Shown: one piece after another, positions 5,920 through 10,709 of the stretch
How the letters are laid out: every line of letters starts with the position of its first letter
Position numbering within the stretch: position 1 is the first letter of the stretch
Source of the DNA: Candidatus Scatousia excrementipullorum
GTDB taxonomy: Bacteria > Cyanobacteriota > Vampirovibrionia > Gastranaerophilales > Gastranaerophilaceae
Assembly (NCBI GenBank): GCA_017694215.1
Contig: JADIND010000124.1
Location: forward strand, 1 to 10,709
Length of the DNA stretch: 10,709 bases
Direction of reading: 5' to 3'
Translations under genes and position numbers: made by a program
Notes under the pieces: model-generated
The model's database searches: none
Seen by the model: only the letters and a program-made list of their open reading frames with translations
What the model was told of the DNA's origin: nothing

Positions 5920-7542
5920 ATGAGTAACCTGCAATTTCAAAATGATTTGAACAAACTACTGGAGATTTTACCGGATAAGGTAAGACAATATGTAGATTAT
6001 GACCGTATGGACGATGTGATAGAGATAGTTCTGGACATCGGCCGAACGCCCGAGATTCGTCATGCAGACGGCAAGATAGAATATCTGGGGAACGATACCG
6101 TTAATTCCGAAGATATTGATTATATCACCTGCCGAATACAGGAATTTACTTCCGACAACCGATCCGGAATCCCCGGAACACTTCACAGAATCAGTGCAAT
6201 AAGAAACCGTCAGGGAAAAGTGATAGGTCTTACCTGCAGAATCGGAAGAGTTGTTACGGGGACCATTGCTTGTATAAAAGATATTTGTATGATGAACAAA
6301 AGTATTTTATTTTTGGGACGTCCGGGGGTTGGCAAAACTACTAAATTAAGAGAAATTTCAAGACTTGTAGCCGATGAATTAGGAAAACGTGTTGTGGTTG
6401 TGGATACATCAAACGAAATCGCAGGTGACGGGGACACTCCTCATCCCGCAATCGGACATGCCAGACGTATGCAGGTAACACAACCTCAATATCAGAAAGA
6501 TATTATGATTGAGGCGGTTGAAAATCACACACCTGAGGTTATTGTTGTCGATGAAATCGGTACTGAAGAAGAAGCACAGGCAGCAAGAACCATTGCGGAA
6601 AGAGGTGTGATGCTGATTGCAACCGCCCACGGAAATTCTCTTGAAAGCCTTATTAAAAACCCGACATTATCAGATCTGGTCGGTGGAATTCAGTCAGTTA
6701 CACTCGGCGACGATGAAGCAAGACGCAGAGCATCTCAAAAAACTGTTCTTGAAAGAGAAAAACAGCCTACTTTTGATATCGTTATTGAAATTCTTGACAG
6801 AAATACTCTTGCGGTCTATAAAGATACCGCAGAAGCCGTTGATTACATATTAAGAGGCTGGCCAATCCGTCCGGAAATCAGAAAAGTTGACAAATCTTAT
6901 GAAACACAGGCTGAACCTAAACCGGAACACAAGCCGGAACCTTCAATAACCGAACAAATAAACAAGCTGGAACAAAAAATTCAGCCGTCAGACAGCCTTA
7001 AATTCAACTTCTCCAGACAAAAATATGTTGATGAAGTAAAAGATTTAAAAAAAATCTACCTCTATGCTGTATCAAGAAGCATTGTAGAAAAAGTCATTGA
7101 AAGACTGGATTTAAAAGCTGAAATTACAAGGAACATAGATGATGCTGATATTGTAATTGCCCACAAAAATTTTGCAAAAGGCGGAGCAAAAATTCTAAGC
7201 ACTGCAAACGATTACAGACTGCAGATTTTCTTTATAAAAACAAATTCTATGGCACAAATCCAAAAAGTTCTTAAAGACGCCCTGCAGGTATCAGAAACAT
7301 CCGAAACACTCCAGGGTTACTATGATGATGCGGAAAGAGCACTGGATGAAGCCAAAGCAGCTATTAACAAAATCCTTGCCGGGGCCGAACATATAGAATT
7401 GCAGCCGCAAAACCAGCAGATTAGAAAACTCCAGCATGAACTTGTAGAACAGCACAACCTAACAAGCAAAAGTGTCGGCGAAGGTGCACAGCGGCATTTA
7501 AAAATTGTCGGCGGGAAAGATTTTGAAGAAAAACTCGGCTAA
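5920..7542 (+). CDS. AAA ATPase with C-terminal R3H domain, Ycf45-like (540 aa)
   Basis: It combines a SpoIIIAA-like P-loop ATPase with a single-stranded nucleic-acid-binding R3H domain, as in the cyanobacterial/plastid Ycf45 family. The exact cellular role of that family is not established. Residues 1-~120 form the N-terminal region. Walker A is GRPGVGKTT (133-141), Walker B VIVVDEI (207-213), and IATAHGNS (233-240) fits a sensor-like segment. A Pro/Glu/Lys-rich linker spans ~328-345. After a further mixed domain (~375-450) and a helical stretch rich in Ala and Glu (466-488), the R3H motif occupies ~495-530, with Arg502-x3-His506 and SVGEGAQRHLKIV. AAAGG lies 11 nt before the ATG. A clear terminator follows the stop, so the gene appears to be transcribed alone. 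It supports a cyanobacterial-relative host. Confidence 0.88.
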   Translation: MSNLQFQNDLNKLLEILPDKVRQYVDYDRMDDVIEIVLDIGRTPEIRHADGKIEYLGNDTVNSEDIDYITCRIQEFTSDNRSGIPGTLHRISAIRNRQGKVIGLTCRIGRVVTGTIACIKDICMMNKSILFLGRPGVGKTTKLREISRLVADELGKRVVVVDTSNEIAGDGDTPHPAIGHARRMQVTQPQYQKDIMIEAVENHTPEVIVVDEIGTEEEAQAARTIAERGVMLIATAHGNSLESLIKNPTLSDLVGGIQSVTLGDDEARRRASQKTVLEREKQPTFDIVIEILDRNTLAVYKDTAEAVDYILRGWPIRPEIRKVDKSYETQAEPKPEHKPEPSITEQINKLEQKIQPSDSLKFNFSRQKYVDEVKDLKKIYLYAVSRSIVEKVIERLDLKAEITRNIDDADIVIAHKNFAKGGAKILSTANDYRLQIFFIKTNSMAQIQKVLKDALQVSETSETLQGYYDDAERALDEAKAAINKILAGAEHIELQPQNQQIRKLQHELVEQHNLTSKSVGEGAQRHLKIVGGKDFEEKLG

Positions 7543-7571
7543 CGTCTAAAAAAAGTTTACATGTCAAGCAA

Positions 7572-7600
7572 GGCGGATATAATATCCGCCTTTTTCTTTA
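7572..7600 (+). terminator. Rho-independent terminator of the R3H/AAA ATPase gene
   Basis: GGCGGATAT-A-ATATCCGCC is a perfect 9-base inverted repeat (in practice a 7-bp stem with a 5-nt loop), followed by TTTTTCTTT, 30 bp after the stop at 7542. In the opposite direction no T-run follows directly, so it is not an obvious terminator for the convergent gene at 7630. Confidence 0.9.
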
Positions 7601-7629
7601 TAATTAATAACAACTATGTATTTTTATTT

Positions 7630-9330
7630 TTACGCATCATATCGCTTGAATGATTTTTCAATATTCTTTGTTATAACAGACTTGACCGTATCATATTCGG
7701 TTGTCAGTGCGGAAATTTCGGTATCAAGGTTTTTCATTTTCATATCAAGGATATTTTCTTTGTAATTAATTTTTTCTTTTTCTCTGTTGTATTTAGCTTC
7801 TGCCTGAGCGATTTTTGATTCGTCTGTAACTTCTTTTATGTAACTGTTTGTCGAGTAGTTATCCTGATAATAGAACCCGTCATCCGCAATACTTGAAAGG
7901 TACATTGCACCGTCTTTAAGCATTTCCTGAACGTATTCCTGATCGTGAACCTGATCGTTTTCAACCCAGCCTTGTATACAAATCTGGTTGAACAATGCAT
8001 CATAGAAACCTGCAATCTGCATGTTATCGCCTGACGTATCAGCCCCTGTTATTACATCAAACATAAAGTAATTATCAATCAGATTACTTTGTTCCCTAAG
8101 CTGGTCAACATTGTATTTTGAATTGGAAATACCTTCCATATACATTGCGAAATATGTTAAATATGCTTGAGTCATATAAGTTACGTTAATACCATAACCG
8201 TCATTATAGTCGTCCCTCTCGTTACCTTCAGAAACATAACCTATATAATGGTGAACATCGTCCTTAATCCATTTTGTAATTTTGTCGCTGCTCTTCTTCT
8301 TATGGTAGTTCCTGTACGCTGCATTTGACCAATCAGCAATAGCATTACCGTTCTCATCTACATAAGACAGGCATTCTACCATTTCCATTATTTTATTTTC
8401 AGCATATTGTAAAGCGGCATCTGTATATTCATCACCTGTTGTCAAAGTTTGAACCATTGCATCAAAAATTTTAGTCCAGAGAGTTGAAGAACCTACTTTA
8501 TCGACAACAGACCAGTCATAGAGTCCGTTCTTTCCTCTTAATTGATCGTTATCCCAGCAAAGCCCGGCAATACTGATTGTATAATCACTACTCAAAAATT
8601 GATCAAGTGTAATATGACGGGCATCCAGATGAACATTTTCACCGTTTATTGTAAAATCAAGAGTTGTATCATTGCCGTTTACATCATCACCGACAATTCT
8701 TCCGATTTCATTACCATCAGTATCCAAAATAAGTAAGTCCAAATTTGAACCGCCTGAATCAAGCAACAAATCGGTTACATCAATTTCAATATCCTTCAAA
8801 TACCTTGTTGAAAGTTCTGTAAGAGTCATTTGCTCAATAGTAACGTTGACCAAATCAGCAGAACCTACACCTGCAAGCTGGTTGTAAGTGGTTCTTTGAA
8901 TATTGTCAGCCATTTCAGTAGTGATAACTTCATTTTTGCCGAGAGCTTCAATGAATGTATTTCTTACATCGGATGAAGGCAATCCTCCCATACCTTCCTG
9001 CGGAATATTTGCAGCTCTTGCAGCAGCGGCAAGTTCCGGCGAGAGAACAACTCTTCCGGCTGTATCGGTCAAAGGTGTCGGAGTAAAGTTATTCAAGGCA
9101 GAAGGACTCATCAAAAGATTGTAATTCAAATCATTTGCCTGAGAATCGTTGCCGTAGAAATCCCACATCAACTTGGTCTGGTTAATGGCATCCTGATATT
9201 CTGCAGAAACTATATTCATATCACGGGATAGTGCGATTTTCTGATGAGATAACCGCATAGATTCATATTCACAGTCAGATTTTCTGGCTGTTATGGTTAA
9301 TAATCTTGCTTGTGAAGCTGATAAACCCAT
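7630..9330 (-). CDS. Uncharacterised lineage-type protein with terminal helices, start MGLSASQARLL (566 aa)
   Basis: Function unknown. The N-terminus (MGLSASQARLLTITARKSD, residues ~1-55) is a polar helix without a Sec signal peptide. I associate this opening with a family in gut Melainabacteria (recall, not search). Residues ~80-125 are Ala/Pro-rich. A beta-rich insert lies at ~180-255, including DTDGNEIGRIVGDDVNGND (203-221). The middle (~285-500) is acidic and rich in Tyr and Asn. The C-terminus (~503-566) is a long charged helix or coiled coil (KYNREKEK, ... KSVITKNIEKSFKRYD). Helical N- and C-termini around a globular centre with no cleavable signal recall flagellar or type III axial proteins (FlgE, FlgK, FlgL), but no recognised motif proves it. 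The start ATG is preceded by GAAAGGA with a rather long 13-nt spacing. It is convergent with the ATPase gene, and no terminator is evident. Confidence 0.8.
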   Translation of the reverse strand: MGLSASQARLLTITARKSDCEYESMRLSHQKIALSRDMNIVSAEYQDAINQTKLMWDFYGNDSQANDLNYNLLMSPSALNNFTPTPLTDTAGRVVLSPELAAAARAANIPQEGMGGLPSSDVRNTFIEALGKNEVITTEMADNIQRTTYNQLAGVGSADLVNVTIEQMTLTELSTRYLKDIEIDVTDLLLDSGGSNLDLLILDTDGNEIGRIVGDDVNGNDTTLDFTINGENVHLDARHITLDQFLSSDYTISIAGLCWDNDQLRGKNGLYDWSVVDKVGSSTLWTKIFDAMVQTLTTGDEYTDAALQYAENKIMEMVECLSYVDENGNAIADWSNAAYRNYHKKKSSDKITKWIKDDVHHYIGYVSEGNERDDYNDGYGINVTYMTQAYLTYFAMYMEGISNSKYNVDQLREQSNLIDNYFMFDVITGADTSGDNMQIAGFYDALFNQICIQGWVENDQVHDQEYVQEMLKDGAMYLSSIADDGFYYQDNYSTNSYIKEVTDESKIAQAEAKYNREKEKINYKENILDMKMKNLDTEISALTTEYDTVKSVITKNIEKSFKRYDA

Positions 9331-9376
9331 TTGTGAATCTTTATCCTTTCAACTTAGTAACATTTTCCTGATTGTA

Positions 9377-9404
9377 CATATAGTATTACGGCCTTAACAG
9401 ACAA
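9377..9404 (-). promoter_or_regulatory. Possible promoter of the 566-aa protein gene
   Basis: Minus-strand TTGTCT (9399-9404), a 16-nt spacer and TATATG (9377-9382) form a weak sigma-70-type pair, each hexamer matching 4 of 6 consensus bases. It would give a leader of about 40 nt containing the GAAAGGA ribosome binding site. It is the best candidate I see in 9331-9460, but not convincing. Confidence 0.25.
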
Positions 9405-9508
9405 AAACTTTAAAATAATAGGAATTTATTGTTACAATAGTTTACATTTAGTCACCGCTCCATGTCATCCTGAAAGCGTAGAAAAATCAGTTAAGCCTTT
9501 TTAGTAAT

Positions 9509-9577
9509 GTAGGTTTTGGTAATCTTTGATTACCGAAACATTTTTGTTGTGGTAAATTTTAATTTACCACAACCTAC
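9509..9577 (-). repeat. Repeat element B, copy 2 (inverted, 69 bp)
   Basis: This is the reverse complement of 3017-3085 with a single base change in a hairpin loop (TTT versus TCT). The same two hairpins (GGTAATC/GATTACC and GTTGTGGTAAATT/AATTTACCACAAC) lie between GTAGGTT and AACCTAC. A CATCCTGAAAGCGTA half-palindrome (9466-9480) flanks it on the side corresponding to 3119-3136. Confidence 0.85.
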
Positions 9578-9579
9578 TG

Positions 9580-9614
9580 TTCTTTCTTTTCTATTACGAT
9601 GAGAAAGGAAAGAA
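9580..9614. repeat. Pyrimidine/purine hairpin (TTCTTTCTTTTCT / AGAAAGGAAAGAA)
   Basis: Two 13-base arms pair with one G-T mismatch around a 9-base loop. One arm is all pyrimidine and the other all purine. It follows element B copy 2 directly. A 20-codon frame starting at 9615 (MNQRKKST...) with an upstream AAAGGA is probably incidental to this repeat. Confidence 0.5.
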
Positions 9615-9648
9615 ATGAACCAAAGAAAGAAAAGCACGTTGAATTACG

Positions 9649-9665
9649 GCAATGCTTCGCATTGC
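9649..9665. repeat. Small hairpin GCAATGC-TTC-GCATTGC
   Basis: A perfect seven-base-pair stem with a three-base loop inside the repeat block. It is of the short GC-capped palindrome type often found between genes. It has no T-run, so it is not a terminator. Confidence 0.5.
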
Positions 9666-9682
9666 AAGACCAAATGAATGAC

Positions 9683-9735
9683 GTGAAAATTTTCTGTCAT
9701 CCTGAACTGGTTTCAGGATCTTAGAAAATTTTCAC
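9683..9735. repeat. Nested 53-bp palindrome with an A-type core
   Basis: Outer arms GTGAAAATTTTCT and AGAAAATTTTCAC are perfectly complementary over 13 bp. Between them lies a short copy of the A-type palindrome, ATCCTGAA-CTGGT-TTCAGGAT, with a perfect 8-bp stem. The outer arms are AT-rich and unrelated to the ends of element A, so the core looks inserted into, or built on, a separate palindrome. Confidence 0.7.
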
Positions 9736-9780
9736 CTTTCTGCTCCGCTATCGTGCTTACGCACATGCTCCGCCATTGGC

Positions 9781-9843
9781 TGCCTCCCTTGTAAGGGAGG
9801 TGGCACGAAGTGCCGGAGGGTTTTTCGATACTTTGCAATCGTA
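9781..9843 (-). repeat. Repeat module D, copy 3 (inverted)
   Basis: Reverse complement of 2708-2771. The hairpins CCTCCC-TTGTAA-GGGAGG and GGCAC-GAA-GTGCC and the outer CGATTG/CAATCG end are conserved, with differences mainly in loops and in the spacer between TACGATTG and TCGAAAAA. On the minus strand it comes after element A rather than before module C as in copy 2. Confidence 0.75.
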
Positions 9844-9856
9844 CAGCAGGCACACC

Positions 9857-9962
9857 ATGTCATCCTGAATTTATTTCAGGATCTCTTAGCTATCACAAAT
9901 AGAGAGATACTGAACAGTGACAATTCCCGTAAGCTGCAGTGGGTAACGTTTCAGAATGACAT
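9857..9962 (-). repeat. Repeat element A, copy 3 (inverted, 106 bp)
   Basis: Reverse complement of the element at 87-192 and 2884-2989, again exactly 106 bp, with the termini ATGTCATTCTGAA and TTCAGGATGACAT. On the minus strand it is preceded by the last bases of module C (9963-9979, GGGGGATTTTCCTC), so the C-A junction is kept in all three copies even though most of C is missing here. Confidence 0.85.
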
Positions 9963-10009
9963 GAGGAAAATCCCCCTTATCTTTTCAACCTCACATAACT
10001 ATCATTCTG

Positions 10010-10709
10010 TTAATTAAGTATCAAATCAAATGCAAGATTTTCAGAAATAGTTTGGATATTCATATTTAATTTGTATTCTTTTTTTGCTTTTTCGACTGAA
10101 TTTATATCTTTAATTAGTTTTATTGCCAGCAATTTATTTTCGTGGTTTGATTTCAAAAGTTCAGTCATATAATTTTGCATTTGCATAAATATTTCTGACG
10201 GATTATTTTCTTTCAAAAGTACCATTAGTTCATCGTTAAAATCCAGAACCTCATTTCTGGTGCGTTCAAGATAATTTTCCATAATATTTTTTACGAGTGA
10301 AAAATCTCTTGATTCTTCATTCATTGACGGGACAAAAAAGCACTGGCAGCGGGAAACTATTGTTGTGATTACATCAGAACGGTCTTTTGTTAAAAAGAAG
10401 AAAGTTGTTTTGGCAGGCGGTTCTTCAAAAGTTTTCAAAAGGGCGTTTGCGGCGATTTCAGGGAAGTTAACTTCGTTCAAACCGGAGATATTACCGTCTT
10501 TATCTCTGTCGCAGAAAATCAAAACTCTGTGGTAATCTGACATAATCATTAATTCATTTTTTATCATTCTTGCCTGATCGACGGAGATATTATTTCCTGC
10601 TTTGCCTTCATCTTCCGGGGCTCTGTTGTCCAGACGGGAAATGGTCAAAACGGCGGGATGTTTGTTTTCGCGAATCCAGCGGCAGTTCAGGCAGCTGCAG
10701 TCAGTACTG
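10010..10709 (-). CDS. holB: DNA polymerase III delta' subunit, 3' part (232 codons visible)
   Basis: A clamp-loader subunit that helps open and load the beta sliding clamp during replication. The frame is open to the right edge, so the start codon and P-loop region lie outside the window. The visible part begins with the end of the zinc module (DCSCLNCRW) and ENKHPAV, followed by a helix SVDQARMIKNEL, the strand HRVLIF, the family signature NALLKTFEEPP, and VSRCQ, the SRC motif whose Arg serves as the arginine finger. The segment between HRVLIF and AANALLK is about 10 residues longer than usual (DKDGNISGLNEV). The C-terminal ~100 residues are helical and poorly conserved. A TTG at 10648 is not the start, because the zinc module is encoded upstream of it. 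The stop lies 47 bp from repeat element A, with no terminator seen. Confidence 0.9.
   Translation of the reverse strand, partial: STDCSCLNCRWIRENKHPAVLTISRLDNRAPEDEGKAGNNISVDQARMIKNELMIMSDYHRVLIFCDRDKDGNISGLNEVNFPEIAANALLKTFEEPPAKTTFFFLTKDRSDVITTIVSRCQCFFVPSMNEESRDFSLVKNIMENYLERTRNEVLDFNDELMVLLKENNPSEIFMQMQNYMTELLKSNHENKLLAIKLIKDINSVEKAKKEYKLNMNIQTISENLAFDLILN

Noticed and set aside
5713..5940. Minus-strand 75-aa frame over the aroB/ATPase spacer
   Set aside because: It runs through the promoter region and the start of the ATPase gene, with no ribosome binding site and no recognisable domain. The hydrophobic composition is what AT-rich DNA gives by chance.
6617..6853. Plus-strand 78-aa frame inside the R3H ATPase gene
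   Set aside because: It is a shadow frame within a well-supported coding sequence whose Walker and R3H motifs are all in the other frame.
9615..9677. Plus-strand 20-codon frame MNQRKKSTLNYG... with upstream AAAGGA
   Set aside because: It lies entirely inside the hairpin-rich repeat block and crosses the GCAATGC/GCATTGC palindrome. The Shine-Dalgarno-like purines are one arm of the 9580-9614 hairpin.
1..10709. CRISPR array
   Set aside because: The repeats are long, palindromic, few and dispersed in both orientations. There is no regular short repeat-spacer pattern and no cas gene.

Overview
The window looks like a chromosomal segment from an AT-rich, uncultivated-type gut bacterium. My best guess is Gastranaerophilales (Vampirovibrionia/Melainabacteria, the non-photosynthetic sister group of Cyanobacteria). 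Two things point there: an AAA ATPase ending in an R3H domain, as in the cyanobacterial/plastid Ycf45 family, and a 566-residue protein opening with MGLSASQARLLTITARKSD, an N-terminus I associate with that lineage. The placement rests on recall, not on a search.

Layout. Positions 248-2485 (minus strand) hold a compact three-gene signalling operon: a soluble histidine kinase without a sensor, a REC / degenerate-GGDEF / REC response regulator, and a stand-alone LuxR/GerE helix-turn-helix protein. All junctions overlap. Positions 2486-3193 are non-coding and contain a strong minus-strand terminator that ends a candidate C-rich small RNA, followed by a block of palindromic repeats. Positions 3194-3958 (minus) encode a membrane-anchored YkuE-like metallophosphoesterase. 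Divergent from it, 4040-5609 (plus) is the aroK-aroB pair: shikimate kinase and 3-dehydroquinate synthase, two steps of the shikimate pathway. After a 310-bp AT-rich spacer comes the R3H/AAA ATPase (5920-7542, plus) with a clear Rho-independent terminator. Converging on it is the 566-aa protein (7630-9330, minus). Positions 9331-10009 are a second large repeat block, and 10010 to the right edge (minus) is the 3' part of holB, the DNA polymerase III delta' subunit.

The most distinctive non-coding content is a mosaic of palindromic repeat modules. Element A is 106 bp and present three times at exactly the same length. Element B is a 69-bp double hairpin present twice, inverted, with one mismatch by eye. 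C and D are GC-richer hairpin modules. They occur in different orders and orientations at the left edge, at 2708-3138 and at 9461-9980. Two minus-strand genes (the kinase and the phosphoesterase) share an extended -10 TGCTATAAT placed 6-7 nt before the ATG with no ribosome binding site, which suggests leaderless mRNAs. I found no CRISPR array, tRNA, rRNA, transposase or obvious phage gene.
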